NCBI GenBank assembly: GCA_021234155.1
Contig: JAJEKV010000021.1
Location: forward strand, 16,877,563-16,941,562
DNA length: 64,000 nucleotides
Reading direction: 5' to 3'
From: Isoetes taiwanensis
Taxonomy: Eukaryota; Streptophyta; Lycopodiopsida; Isoetales; Isoetaceae
The translations under genes were made by a program, and so were the position numbers. Each line of letters begins with the position of its first letter. Within the stretch, counting starts at the first letter, position 1. Positions 32,476-45,172 of the stretch are shown here, piece after piece. The notes below the pieces were generated by a model. It was not told the origin of the DNA. It searched no databases and saw only the letters and a program-made list of their open reading frames with translations.

Positions 32476-32813
32476 GCTCGTTACAAGTTAGTGAGAGCTG
32501 TACGCGAGAGCGTTCGCTACTCTATCTTGTACCCTTTTGCGCGGCCCTAGGTCCGGTCCCCTCAGTTTTGTTTTTTTTTTATGTTATGTGTGAGTTGAAG
32601 AAATGTCCAATGTATAATACCTGTCTTTGTATTATATCACTTTAAGTTTTGTAACTGCCTTCAATGTAATGACCTTCAATGTAACGACTGTTCTCACTTA
32701 TAATAAAGATCTTTTCTATTGTTTTTTTTTTTATTTACTCTCTCTCTCTATACCATATGAAAAGATCTTCTTTGGGACATTTGATCTCACTATAAATTTG
32801 CTTATACCTTTTT
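32476..32813 (+). other. leader before gag
   Basis: T-rich and CT-repeat spacer with a TATAAATTTG sequence about 20 bases before the gag ATG. Otherwise empty. Confidence 0.4.
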
Positions 32814-33728
32814 ATGCTCAATATAGATGGTGCACGTAACGCCGCCTGGCAGATGCCTTCGAATGCCAGTAGACTAACACCTGAGCAGGAACTTATGTTG
32901 ATGAAGAGGCAATTAGTCGAGTTACAAGCTTATGTACTAAACGCCAATCCACCACAGCATATGCAGGAAGACGGACCGGAGTTACCTCCGTTACCACCAA
33001 GCCCACCACCACAGCAGCCACTTGCACCTGAACCAGGCCCCGTGCTTGCACAACGGACGCACCATTCCAAACGTCGTCGGAGTTCCTCTAGGGACAGTGC
33101 CACCTCTTCACAATCAGCCACTTCTGTATCTTCTGAGTCGTCCGTATCATGTGGTGATCATCCCAAGCGCCGGGACAAGGAGTACCGTAAAACAGTTGAC
33201 ACGGCCATAACCAGTATATGGAAAAATAGGAAGCTGGCCCAGTTTGATGGGAAATCTAGAGGCGGGCTGAATGCGGAGTCCTGGCTGGACGAGATGAAGG
33301 AGTTTGGAAAATCTTACGGTATGACAGAAAAGGATACCGGAAAGGTTGCCACCACAAACCTTACAGGAGCTGCCCGTATTTGGTGGAAGGGCTATACCCG
33401 AGCCAAGCATCTGGACAGGAGCAGATGCAAGTTCAAAAAGTTTGCAAAAGCCTTTAAGTCGCATTATGTGCCTCGTGCACACAAATGCCAACAGATTCAA
33501 ACTTTTTACCGGTTGGAGCAAAAGAGTATGTCAGTTCAGGCCTACACTGATGAATTCATGCGCCTGAGGCTATATGTGCCGGGTATGAATGAAAAGAGGG
33601 TGGTGGAGGGTTATATTGAAGGGTTGGCCCCATCAATTAAACGAATGGTTAAGGCCATAGACCCCAAGTCAGTTGCAGAGGCTGAGGCTAAGGCACTGAG
33701 CCTTGAAGAGGACACGCCGCGAAGCTAG
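32814..33728 (+). pseudogene. chromovirus gag (capsid part), ended by an in-frame TAG
   Basis: ATG at 32814 (MLNIDGARNAAWQ). A short helical start, a proline-rich stretch, then a Ser-rich basic region (HHSKRRRSSSRDSATS). The retrotransposon-gag capsid domain covers about 33220-33710: LAQFDGKSRGGLNAESWLDE, ARIWWKGYTRAK, FYRLEQKSMSVQAYTDEFMR, YIEGLAPSIKRMV. Capsid assembles the cytoplasmic particle. A TAG at 33726-33728 lies between capsid and nucleocapsid; the same frame continues openly beyond it. The stop could be a CAG-to-TAG transition or a readthrough site. Confidence 0.9.
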
Positions 33729-34574
33729 TACCAACGTCCAGCACCTTACTCCCAGCCACGCCCGTACACACCTTATAAGGGTCGTTCACCCAGTCCGGGA
33801 CCCTCTCAGCAGAACTCTTTCGGCCGCCAGAAAAAGAAAGTCACCTTCAGCACGCCCGATAAACCAAACAATGTCAGTAAGGAAGTTCGAAACCTCTTAC
33901 AGTCCATTCCCAAAGAGGCTCGAGAACAGCTCCGACGAGATAAGGCATGCTACAGGTGTATGCGGCCCGGGCACTTCATGCAGAATTGTCCTTATGTCAC
34001 GCAACCTGCCCAGCTGGCCATGGCCGACCTCGATTGGGATGACCTTGAGTCCACACTATCTATCGAGGAGGAGGCTCCCGAATACATTCACGGTGAGTCC
34101 CACATCCTTGCAGCTATTGAAATCGGCAATGCTGAAAGTCAGCCTGCCGTTATTTCCACCATAGGTCAAGTAGACAACAAACCTTTCATAATTCTGATGG
34201 ATACTGGTAGTACACATAATTTTGCTTCTCCTAGAATGGCCCAGGTATTGCAGCTTGAAACTTTGAGGTCCCGACCGAAGCCTGTCACTTTAGCCAGTGG
34301 TAAGATCAGACACACTCATGGCCATCGCATTAACCTTAAGATGCAGTTGCCAGGTGCACCAGTTGCCTTGGGTGCCGAGATAATGGATATTGGCAAATAT
34401 GATCTTATTGTTGGTATGGAATTCTTGGCATCTGCAAAGGCCAATATAGACTGCGAGAAACGGGAAGTTACCTTCAACGCCGCTAATGGAGCCCGCGTGA
34501 CTATAAGATCCATTCAACCCTATTATGCAATCTATGTCCATCAGACAGTTAGAAAAAGCTGTACGCAAGGATAA
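33729..34574 (+). pseudogene. nucleocapsid and aspartic protease, in frame with gag after the TAG
   Basis: Open in the gag frame. A basic, proline-rich linker (YKGRSPSPGPSQQNSFGRQK) precedes a zinc knuckle CX2CX4HX4C at 33948-33989 (CYRCMRPGHFMQNC), which binds genomic RNA. The protease active site is LMDTGSTHNFASP with catalytic DTG at 34200-34208, and the second half has YDLIVGMEFLA. The frame ends at 34574, overlapping the RT frame (from 34525), which is shifted by one; one small indel around 34510-34570 probably separated them. Confidence 0.88.
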
Positions 34575-35361
34575 GCTCCTCTGCGTCATTAGACTTGCCT
34601 CCATTGAGTCCGATGCTAAGCAAAAGCAAGTAATCGATACCTTGCCAGAGGGGATTGCTAATCTTCTCCGAGAATTTAGCGATAAGCTTCCTCCTTTTAG
34701 AGGGGTAGAATGTGAGATAGCTCTAGAACCAGGTACTAAGCCTACCAGCAAGGCCCCGTACCGTATGAGTCCCCCAGAGTTGGCAGAGCTTAAGAAGCAA
34801 CTTCAGGAGTTACTAAACCTAGGTTTCATCCGGCCTAGTGTTTCGCCTTTTGAAGCTCCTATCCTTTTTGTTAAGAAAAAGGATGGCTCCTTGAGGATGT
34901 GTATTGATTATAGGCAGCTCAATAAGCATACCATCAAGAATCGCTACGTTTTGCCTAGGGCAGATGATCTAATGGACCAGTTGCAAGGGGCCAAATATTT
35001 CTCAAAGATTGATTTACGCTCCAGATATCATCAGATAAGGATTAAGGAGGAGGACATCCATAAATCTGCTTTTCGCACTAGATATGGGCATTATGAGTTT
35101 ACCGTTATGCCTTTTGGATTAACTAATGCCCCCGCGACTTTTATGCGGTTAATGAATGATGTCCTCCGCCAATACTTAGATGACTTTGTTGTTATTTTCT
35201 TTGACGACATCCTCATCTATAGTAAAACTCTAGAGGAGCATGAGGCCCATCTTCGCTTGGCCCTACAAAAGCTAAGACGTCATCAGCTCTTTGCCAAGTT
35301 CTCTAAATGCAAGTTTGCCACTCCCAAGGTGGATTACTTGGGACATATCATTTCCTCATAG
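34525..35361 (+). pseudogene. chromovirus reverse transcriptase
   Basis: Contains the complete RT core: the [20 protein letters not shown] block, [52 protein letters not shown] and the catalytic FFDDILIYS (FFDD in the YxDD position, about 35198-35210), then LGHIISS. A TAG at 35359-35361 interrupts the connection to RNase H; the following [16 protein letters not shown] is in the same frame, so this is a single stop mutation in otherwise readable sequence. Confidence 0.92.
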
Positions 35362-36037
35362 GGAATTGCTACAGATCCAGTAAAGATAGAGGCAGTAAGG
35401 GATTGGCCTATTCCAGGTAATGTTTCAGAAGTCTGGAGTTTCTTAGGACTAGCAGGATATTATCGGAAATTTGTAAGGATTTTGCAAAGATTGCAGCACC
35501 TCTTACTGATCTCATAAAGCACGAGAAGGTGAAGGATTGGATTCAACATTGGAAAGCAAAAGTCCAAGTAGGCTTTCAGAAGCTTAAGGATGCTTTAACG
35601 CCTGCACCAGTCCTCACATTGCCCGATCCTGAAAAGAATAAACTAGTGGCAACGGATGCCAAATTGCTACCGGTGGAGTCCTAATGCAGGAGGGGAGGGT
35701 TATTGCATACGATTCAAAGAAAATGAACGAAACTGGACAGCGGTACCCCACCCATGATCAGGAGTTGTTAGCCGTTGTCCGCGCTTTGCGTATATGGAGA
35801 CACTACCTTCTTGGTAGAAGATTTCAACTTGATACAGATCATCAGAGTCTCCGTTATCTATCCACCCAGCCGAATCTCAACCTCCGTCAAAAAAGATGGA
35901 TGGAATTTCTGGAGGAGTATGATTTTGAGATTATGTATAAGCCCGGGAAGCACAATGTGGTTGCGGATGCGTTGTCACGCCATCCCTTCGTAACCCGAAC
36001 CCATTGTAATGCAATTTCCACACTCACCAGTGAGTAA
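35362..36037 (+). pseudogene. RT connection and RNase H
   Basis: [14 protein letters not shown] is read to about 35475, then frames change near 35476 and 35670. The open part 35684-36037 has RVIAYDSKKMNETGQRYPTH, ELLAVVRALRIWRHYLLG, catalytic-type DTDHQSLRYL and FEIMYKPGKHNVVADALSRH. A TAA at 36035-36037 stops the frame before integrase. RNase H removes the RNA strand after first-strand synthesis. Confidence 0.88.
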
Positions 36038-36052
36038 CAGGTAGGACAGACC

Positions 36053-37557
36053 TTGGCCACAGATCCCGAGTTCCGTGATGTTTGGGATAGTTTGAATAAG
36101 GAGGCACGCACAGATAAGGAACATGAAGCTTTTCGTTCGTATAAGAAAGAGGGCAACTTGTTATATTACAAAGATAAGTTGTGTGTACCTGAGACTTCAG
36201 GAGTACGTAAGCTAATTCTCCATGACACGCACAACAGCCCTATAGCTGGACATGCGGGTTTTATGAAGACCTACTTTAAGATCTGCTCCAGTTATTTCTG
36301 GCCTTCTATGAAGAAGGACATTGCCAGGTACATTAAGCAGTGTCAGGTGTGTCAGCAAACCAAGGCTGAGCAGTTAAGGATTCCAGGAGAGTTGCAACCT
36401 CTGGATGTGCCCAACACTAAGTGGGAAGTGATAACCATGGATTTCATTGTGGGACTTCCACGTACTCTCCGTGGATATGACGCATTGATGGTAGTGGTCG
36501 ACAAATTGTCAAAAATGGCTCATTTCTTGCCATGTCGTACCACGGATACACTGCTCTGCTATTTGCCAAGGAAGTCTTCAGATTGCACGGAATGCCACGA
36601 GTTATTATATCCGATAGGGATCCCAAATTCGTAAGTGCATTCTGGAAAGATTTCTTTGCCACCATCCAGACCAAGCTTGCTATGAGTACGGCATATCATC
36701 CTCAAACGGATGGTCAGACAGAACGTACCAATCGTATTATAGAGGATATGCTACGAAGTTATGTGTGGAGTAAGCAATCACAGTGGGCTGACTATATTTA
36801 TCTGGTAGAGTTTGCCTATAACAGCATGAAACAGGAGTCTTCCAGAATGTCTCCCTTTATGATAAATTATGGTTATCAATGTCTTACTCCAGACACATGG
36901 CATAACCCCGTTTCTAAAGTGGAGGTTTCTCAACAACTCCTCTTGGAAATGCAAGCTTTGGTTGAAGAAGTTCGTGGTTACTTATTACCTGCACACAGTC
37001 GTCAGAAGAGTGTAGCGGATAAGCACAGAACCCCACGAGTCTTCCAGGTGGGCGAATCAGTTTGGCTTAAGATTAAGGTAAAACAAGCCAAGCTTAAGAT
37101 TGGTAACTGCAAGAAGTTGGCACCCAGATGGGCTGGGCCGTTCAAAATCATTGAACGTGTTGGAGAACAGGCATATCGCTTGGATTTGCCACCCCGCTTG
37201 AAGATCCACAAGGTCTTTCATGTGAGTCTTCTGAAACAACACACCCCTGATCCAGAGGAGGTTTTGGATATCCCAACCCTCCTAGAAATGACAGAGGAGC
37301 AGCTGGAGATAGTGCCTGAAGCTCTTCTTGATCGAGCTTATAAACAAACCAGAAGGACTCAAATGTTGCAATACTTGGTTAAGTGGAAACACTTACCAGT
37401 TGAGAATGCTACCTGGGTGATGAAGATAGACCTTGAGAAGCACTATCCGGACTTCATGCGGGAATCTCAGGGCCGCACCATCAACGATGCTATCAACCCC
37501 GCACCCGGCGGTAAGCTTGGACGCTTGATTGCCAAGAGTAACGCTCTAGAGGGGTAG
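36053..37557 (+). pseudogene. integrase with C-terminal chromodomain
   Basis: Two overlapping frames (36053-36634, 36532-37557) separated by a one-base change near 36540. The zinc-binding HHCC domain is at about 36220-36360 (HDTHNSPIAGHAGF ... CQVCQQTKAE). The DDE core has TMDFIVGLP, then VIISDRDPKFVSAFW, and STAYHPQTDGQTERTNR with the glutamate. A GPFKIIERVGEQAYRLDLP SH3-like part follows. The chromodomain lies at about 37318-37460 (ALLDRAY..., LQYLVKWKHLPVENATWV, DLEKHYPDF). This module recognises histone marks in other chromoviruses and directs integration, and defines the element as a chromovirus. Confidence 0.93.
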
Positions 37558-38173
37558 ATGCATCGTAAGTAATAATAGTTACCGATGATGAGATCACCTT
37601 TGTGTTCTCTAGGACGTGGTGTATTATCGATGTTGACATGACCACAAATTGCTTGGAGAGCATACAGTTGATAGGTCGCGTTCATCTCGGCTATAATGGG
37701 AACTTGACCATTCCTTATGCCGCAATGAATTGCAAACCATAGACATGATAGGTTCCCTTGTAGATAGAGTTTTCTTTTATTTATTATAGGGGGTGGACCC
37801 TTCAACCACAATCTATTTATATTATTGATATATACTGATATATTGACATGTGCAGGCCAGTGAGCAGTTCGTGACCTGCCCATGTATAGAGGGTTGCTGA
37901 TGACCCGACTTTTTCAGATCCGTTTTGTTTACATGTGTTATTCTCGTCGTCTATGATGATTTAAAATTGGACTTCGGTCCTTGAATTTTCTTTGATGATA
38001 AGTCTGTAAAATGCACTTTGGTGCTTACACTCTGATATATTTTCAACTTCAATGTATTACTGTCCAAAATAATAAGTTATCTCCTTTTCTTAAGTATACT
38101 TTCTCCTATTTCAGTTTCTTCCAGTAACTGTCTCTGGTTAACTAACCCCAATGCTGAGGACAACATTATTTCT
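37558..38173 (+). other. 3' untranslated part of the chromovirus
   Basis: No ORF of interest; T-rich, with AACCCCAATGCTGAGGACAA just before the polypurine tract. Confidence 0.6.
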
Positions 38174-38186
38174 AATGGGGGGAGAA
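38174..38186 (+). other. polypurine tract of the chromovirus
   Basis: AATGGGGGGAGAA abuts the 3' LTR start TGTGACG. Confidence 0.9.
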
Positions 38187-39778
38187 TGTGACGTTCCAAG
38201 TATTTATACGGTATACGTATAAATATACCGACACGTCACCCAGTAAAGGTACGCCACCATGGGGTATTGTAACCTAGGGGGTTGACCTAAAAGGGGTTAA
38301 ATTAGCTATGCTATACCTATGATTAGGGAATTAATGTCTAAGTGATTAATTAGGTTAATCAATGCTTTGGGAAGGCGCCACCTGGCCTAAATCGATTGGC
38401 CAGCATGGGGAATTCCAAATTGGGCCATCAACTTGACCCCTATCCCTAATTGACTCCCAAAATCGATCAAGAGGAGCAGCAATTGAGCGCCCACCTTGCC
38501 AAGCACCTTTACTTGTGTGTCCCGAGCTGAGCGCCAAGTCCAGGGAAGATGGAAGCACCAAATGACAACGGATCCAGCAGGAACTCAGGTGGGTGGTTAG
38601 TATAGCTTGAGGATTCTAGAGTAGCGCCCCTGTTGGGCACTTGTTGTGTTTATTTCTTCTGTTCTCTCTGTGCTTTACTTGTAGGAACTAACCCTTGATT
38701 GTAAAGGTGAGTTCTCTTTATTTCTGATTCTGGTCTTGCTCTTAAAGGATGGATTGATAGTTCTTTGCATAGTATTACTCTGGAAATGGGGGAATTAAGG
38801 GGGGTAGAGACTTCTGAGCCATGTTAGTAGTATACTCCTAGGTTGATCCCTGTATTTCCCATTAAATGTGGCCTGTGTGCAAGAGACCACTGGGTCGTAG
38901 ACGCTATGGAATGGCTTAGCACCAGAGAAGGGACACAGTGGTGAAGTGGGGGTGGGGTCTTGCACGAACATAAAAGGCTCATGAGACTCCTACAGTGGGC
39001 TAGGCCTGATAGCCGGTCACGGAGAGGGCCGGGTATGGGTCTGACACTCCCTGGGTGTAGTGGTGTGACCCGTATGGGGCACCATGCACTTTGAGTAGAT
39101 TTAGGGTGAGTAAGTCGGGTACGGATGCGGGGGTCGCTGATGCGGCACGTATTCTCTAGCTCACCCATGGAACCACTGTGATCCTGGAAGGGGACGCTTC
39201 CCTGACCTGCCTCATCGGACCGGGGCGTCGTGAACCCTGGAGTAGGCCCAAAGGGTGATTCCTTGAGCCTGCGTCTCCGGAAGGCTATAGCGAAGCCATA
39301 GCGTGAATCGACCCATCTGCAAAGTGTGCTTAGGAGGGGCGGATGGAGTGGACAACCTTAGCCACTGTTCTATGCCAGCCAACGCCAGGTTATACCTCTG
39401 TCTGCTGATCTCTTGGGACCGAGCCGTCAGTCCATCCTCACAGGAGTCTGAGCCGGGGTAGAACCTGGGGATTTGGGGTGTTTTCCTTAGGATTAGATGC
39501 ATCTTCTTTGCCGTTGGTATTTGGATGGATGTGCCACCCTTCGTGGTGGTTATTTATATATGATTTATGCTGTGTGCTAACCTTGTATTCATGCTTCCGC
39601 GACTTAGGAGTCCCATCGAAGGCGTGGGCCGAATGACCCCTCTGTGTCCTTCACTCGGGCATCTTTCTATAGATGGCCCGGGATAGACGGAGGGCCCTGC
39701 GGCGAGATGGTCGCCATGGGAGGGGAAAGTCCCCGTATGTATACGACTGGGTGTTGTATATATTCAGGGAGCGTCACA
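38187..39778 (+). repeat. 3' LTR of the family B chromovirus
   Basis: 1592 bp copy of 26644-28243, same ends. Differences by eye are about thirty substitutions and a few indels. Confidence 0.95.
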
Positions 39779-39783
39779 ATTTG
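39779..39783 (+). repeat. target-site duplication ATTTG, right
   Basis: Identical to 26639-26643. Confidence 0.92.
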
Positions 39784-42075
39784 AAGGATGATGAGAGCTT
39801 TGCATAGTAGACGATGGACACAGAATGAATGTATGGCAATTGCACACAAAATGGATGTATGGCAGTTGGACACAACACGCAATGCGCTACAGAACAGAGA
39901 GACGTGCAAAAAAGGGTTCACACACAAAGGAGCCTACTCAGCCCAACAGCCCACAACTTTATAAGAGCCATGTCGTCGCCTCTGTCATTGAGCAAAACGG
40001 AGGTTGAACAAAGGTTGCATTCAATAACATCTGCATAACGAAGCTTGAAAATAACAAAGGGGGAAAGGAAGGACAAACCTCTAAACTAGTGCAGCAACCC
40101 TAATCCTTAATATACCAGAATTGCCATCAGCAGTCGAAGTTCAGATCACCCAAGGTTTCGGAGCTGCCAGAGCCGAAGTAGATTGCCACCCAGATAGGAT
40201 TATCGCCCGACCAGAACAATTAGGGCAGGAAAAAAATTCGTCTCCTCTCTCGTGTTTCATCAGATCCTATTCTGGAAGACAAAGTGTATTCCAAAATACA
40301 TTTCCCTCTTCTCTTTGTGACCATGATCTAGTATCCCTCTTTAAAGATTTTTCCTTCTACCATCTATCGGATCCACACTACGAAGTCATCTAGCTACCAT
40401 CTATCTTTCTAAATTTATTTTATCTATCTGAACTAGTCATTTTCTTTGCTCTTAATTAAGTTGCAAAATTTGCCTAGACTTTCTCACTAAAGTAAGTCTC
40501 GTTTAATTTACGAGCTTTCATCCAACCTAATCAAAGGAGCAGCGGCTTAAAGTGGAGTCCCCACCCTGGTGAACTTAAGCAAATAGCATTCTGAAAATTC
40601 ACAATATAAGGGCAAATCCTGAAAACTTTGCAGAAACATGTGCCCTAGGACATGCTGAAACAAAATCTGGTTGTGCATCAACCTAAAAAAGAAAACAAAA
40701 GTTACAATAAGCCATCAAACTCATGGGGTCAATAGCCCTTAATGGTTATGCTTTTTCTGCGATAGTGCATTTTGGTAATGTGAGCCCGATATCCATAATA
40801 GTGAGTGTAAGTTATACATATGGTATAGTTCATATCCTTTGAGGGTGTGCTTGCTTCACCATATAGGTAATAATGAGAGCATCAATCTGCACAGCGCAGT
40901 CACCTCAATGGTGATAGTTATTCACCTATATCACAATGCAAAATACTCAGTGTTACAACCTATGAACAATAAAAAAGACACCAAGTTTAAAGGTATTTGA
41001 ATCCTATTGGTTTTCACCAAACTTTGTTACTTTAAAATCTTGATAAATTGTCTGGTGCACATTGGTCATGCTGTGAATAGGCTTACAGTCGTGATTGGGT
41101 GGGTAGTCACATGGGATGGTCGAACCTACGAAACAGAAGGTATGATTAATTTGATCAAATAAATCTAAAATATGAAAGCTTATGAATACATTGTTCTATA
41201 TATGAAACATTCAATAAAACATAGACTTATTCAGATTTATTAGATAACATTTCAGAGATGCTATTATAAGATTATATGTATCATAAGAGTTGAAGTACAT
41301 ATTATGATATAATGACATCCTTGAGGTAAATTTATTACATTTATATAAGTCCAAATTTTGTTAAATCTGTCATTCATGCTATTATTCATAGCAAGATGAG
41401 TAACAAGATGGCAAAATCTATTGCATAAATGCATGCAAAAAGTATAAAACAAAAAAAAGAATTAAATATGTACGTAGATATAAAAAGGACTTAAAGATGA
41501 ATATTTAAAGATTTAAAAAGGCAAAATGAATATTTGCTTCTCGTTGATCTCAACCTTGTAAGACCGTTTATTTGTTACTGTGTTATTAATGCCACATTTG
41601 GATTCACATATATGTTAATGCTATATTTAATTCATACACATTTTAAATGCCAATTTAAAATTCATCACATTTAATGTCTAATGCCAGATCGGTTTTGGGA
41701 AAGTTTTATTCCTTCATAAAAAAACGCTTTTGATAGTCAGAATTTTCAAAATTTAGATGGAAGCTCCCTACAATTAGGCGAAGGCTCCATACAATGTTAT
41801 TAAATGCCACGTTTAATATCACACACATATCTCTCAGATATATTCAGCATTGCGTCTGCAACCTCTTGAAGTACTATTATGTGTACCTTGTTATTCATAT
41901 CACGGATTTTATTCCCATCTTTCAAGAAATTTATAACCCTTAAAGGGCCTTTTTGTTTAAGCATTTCATCAATTCTATCTTGATTTCTGAAAAACTTGTC
42001 TCAACTCTCGTTTATACCTTTCCCGCCAATAGTAGTTGTAGCTTTATTTCTAGTTGGTACTAAGACATTTCTTAA
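39784..42075. other. non-coding, AT-rich
   Basis: Short unsupported ORFs only. About 41195-41290 is a direct partial copy of the inverted-repeat arm described next (GAAACATTCAATAAAA and ATTATAAGATTATATGTAT blocks). Confidence 0.45.
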
Positions 42076-43655
42076 CCTTATATTATCAATATAAAATTTA
42101 AGTCATTGGTATTTGCTGTGCTATTATAAGTTTTAGATGTGTATTATCTCCCATATCACTTAAAGTATCAGAGGTATATGTGTTATCCTTATGAAACATT
42201 CAATAAAATATGGACTTATTCATATTTATTAGATAACACTTCAGGGACGCCATTATAAGATTATATGTATTATTCAATTCTTCTTGATTTCTAATAATTT
42301 TTTCAAATTTTAATTATATAAGTTTATTTTTAAATTAGAAATACAATATATACCAAAGCATAAGATCGCTTTTTAAATCAGTTTTTTATCTATCTAGAAT
42401 TAGAAATTTTAAGAATATAAAATTTCAAATTTTAGTGATTTAGATAACTAGAATAATTTGTCAATAAAATCTGATGGTTTGATAATCGATTCACTTAAAA
42501 CTATCATGAGAATTTTACAATTTACAAACTCTTAGCACTTCTAAAAATATTTTTTGAAAGTTTTAGGTTGACATTGATTAAATCATAAAGTCTGTGCTTT
42601 ATTAACAAATTTTTAAATAGTTTATATTTGATGAAGTAAAACAATATATCGAATATTAATCAATAATAAAATATTCATTTTTTTTTGTCAAAACATAAAT
42701 GTAATCACTCAATTAGTTTTAATCTAAAACTTTCTTTAAGTATTTTATAAAAATATTATTTTAATCACACCAGCAAAAACATCTGATTCCATGTGTACTC
42801 TAATTTCAAAATTGGGCCAGAAAACATGGCTTCGAGGCTGCTTCTTCATTCAAACTGGATAAAACCATTCTTATAAAGAAAAATGGACTTACGCTTGATA
42901 TTAAAGTGGCAGGCAGTAGTGCTGTTTTTTTATTGCGATCAACTCCATAGCATCCTCTGGTATCAATCCCAACTCCATGGCATCCCGATGGAGCAGGTGG
43001 ATGTCGAAATGACTGAAAGAGTCATTGGGAGAAGAAATATAAAATATATAACAAAACTGAAGTTTATAATTGATTAATTTTCGATATGTTTTACTTCATC
43101 AAAAATAAACTATTTAAAAATTTGTTATTAAACATAGACTTTTTTATTTAATCAATATCAACCTAAAACTTTTGAAAAATATTTTTAGAAGTGCTAATAG
43201 TTTGTAAGTTATAAAATTCTCGTAATAGTTTTAAGTGAATCGATTATCAAACCAGCAGATTTTATTTACAAATTATTCTAATTGTGTAAATCACTAAAAT
43301 TTGAAATTTTATATTCTCAAAATGTCTAATTCTAGATAGATTAAAAATTGATTTAAAAAATATCTTATGCTTTGATATCTATTGTACTTTTAATTTAAAG
43401 ATATACTTATATAATTAAAACTTGAAAAAGTTATTAAAATCAAGAATAATTGAATAATGAAAATAATCTTATAATGGCGTCCCTGAAGTGTTATATGATA
43501 AATCTGAATAAGTCCATGTTTTATTGAATGTTTCATAAGGGTAACACATATACCTCTGATATTCTAAGTGATACGGGTGGTAATGCAAATCTAAAACTTA
43601 TAATAGCACATAAAGAAATCAATGCCTTAAACTTCATATCTTAACTATATTATCT
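42076..43655. mobile_element. large inverted repeat, possible foldback or long-TIR DNA transposon
   Basis: Left arm about 42076-42668 and right arm about 43066-43655 are reverse complements with moderate divergence: for example CTTATGAAACATTCAATAAAA (left) against TTTTATTGAATGTTTCATAAG (right), and GATAATCGATTCACTTAAAAC against GTTTTAAGTGAATCGATTATC. The 0.4 kb centre has one ORF (42883-43077) with no family resemblance. No transposase and no clear target duplication were found. Confidence 0.65.
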
Positions 43656-45060
43656 TAACATATATAAAGCTCAGGGGAAGATTCTTTTTCCGGAAGGAAA
43701 AAATAGGGAGAGAAAAAAAGGCCAGAAAAAATAGTTAGGATTGTGGCAGAGATCGAGTTCTGGATGCAGCCGCATGTCCCTACACTATGGCAGACGCGTG
43801 TTCTAATAGCCTAATGATCTTCAGGATCCAAGATTCGGAAAGCTTCGTTTCTTCTCAATGCTAGTGCTGGCAGTAACTAGGATTGTGGCGCTGGTGGTCG
43901 GACTGCAGAAACTAGGGCCTAAGCTTCACCTTCCGGCACGCATCAAAAATGCAGTCTTTTTACAGTTTCCGGACAAGACCGGAAAAGCAGATTTGGGTTT
44001 TAGGAGAAGGGGCAACATGGCCGGATCTTCAATCTGCAGGGTTTAATAACTGCAGGCTTCCTGTGCTGTTGAGAGTGAGACAACTGTATTTGGTGAAGAG
44101 GTCAATTCCAGAAACGTGGGCAATATGCCCAGGGTTCAAAAAAGTGGGAGTTTGGCTCGAGGATTGCCGGTTGAATCTCTTAAAGTCCAGTTGGGGTTTA
44201 GGGCTACTGCGGGTGGTTCCAACAAAAATTTTAGACATATGGCAAATTGCATGTAAAGATTCATCCAAACATGCAAATTTCCAGTTTAAAGGTTAGTGGA
44301 CTGGGGATTTTTTGAAAAGGTTAGGCGACCATACTTGGCATGCCATGCTCTGGCCTAGCTGGGCGGCAGAGTAGATTTGCAATTGCATATCTTAGATATA
44401 GCAAAGTTGCAGTGCATTAAAGAGTTGTAGTTGCCTTGGTGGCCCCGAGCCTCCATAGATCTGGCACTAACACTCCCACATGATTTTACGGTATTAATGC
44501 TCTTACTTAGGCCAAATGAAATTTTGCAGGAGGACTTGCAGTTATGGTGAATGTGAGTCCGCTATTGTGCTCTTTCAAAACCTCACAGGTGGAAGCCATT
44601 CTTTGTATGCATGTTCTAAATTAGTGCTATGCTTCCAATCTAAGAGATTCTTTCTATATATTCTTCAGTCAGTTTGATCTTATTTTTCAATTAATGTATG
44701 TATTTTTGTTTCGGCCTTTAAAAGGTGATAAATTCAGGCAAATTTCCAGCAACTTTGTTTTGGAACTGCGGTTTCCAGTTCAATTTTGTAAAATCCGGTA
44801 AATATAAATAGAAGACGGCAAATTTTCTGGTTACATCTAAAATATTTTTCGAACCCTGAATATGCCTTCTCAGCAGAACCATGATTCATGTGTAAGCACA
44901 ATGATTCACCATGATTCATATGTAAGAACGTGGAGTCATCCCTGATTTTGTCAGAACGATGTTTCATCCCTGATTCTGTCAGATATATTAGATTGGCATC
45001 TCTTTCTCTTGGCGCTGGCACCATAATCTGATAGCACGTGAAAAATTTGTAGTGTTCCAG
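43656..45060. other. interval without recognised genes
   Basis: Includes ORFs at 43858-44046 and 43949-44296 (+) that lack recognisable domains. GC content is higher than to the left, so an exon or UTR of a host gene is possible but not demonstrated. Confidence 0.35.
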
Positions 45061-45172
45061 ATGTTACCTGGATTTAGAAAGATTTTTATGGATCAAGTCA
45101 CGCTGTGGATCTCTGGGTATAAATAGGCTTAGAACACCCAGGTTTTTCAATTCGCTAAGACTTGAATTTTTA

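Larger units (their letters stand above)
26644..39778 (+). mobile_element. Ty3/gypsy chromovirus carrying histone-like ORFs (family B)
   Basis: 13.1 kb element with 1.6 kb TG...CA LTRs, a perfect ATTTG duplication, a tRNA-iMet-type primer site and a polypurine tract. Order: LTR, primer site, four extra ORFs (H3 fold; H4-like; H2A-like; H2B-like), gag, protease, reverse transcriptase, RNase H, integrase with terminal chromodomain, polypurine tract, LTR. The extra ORFs are sense to the element and occupy about 28.4-32.5 kb. Gag-pol is broken by stops and frameshifts, so this copy is probably not autonomous now. The two LTRs differ by roughly thirty substitutions plus a few indels by eye, i.e. 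about 2 percent, indicating a fairly young insertion. Confidence 0.95.

Noticed and set aside
41264-41452. Minus-strand 62-codon ORF in AT-rich DNA
   Set aside because: Overlaps the inverted-repeat family fragment and has no protein-like features.
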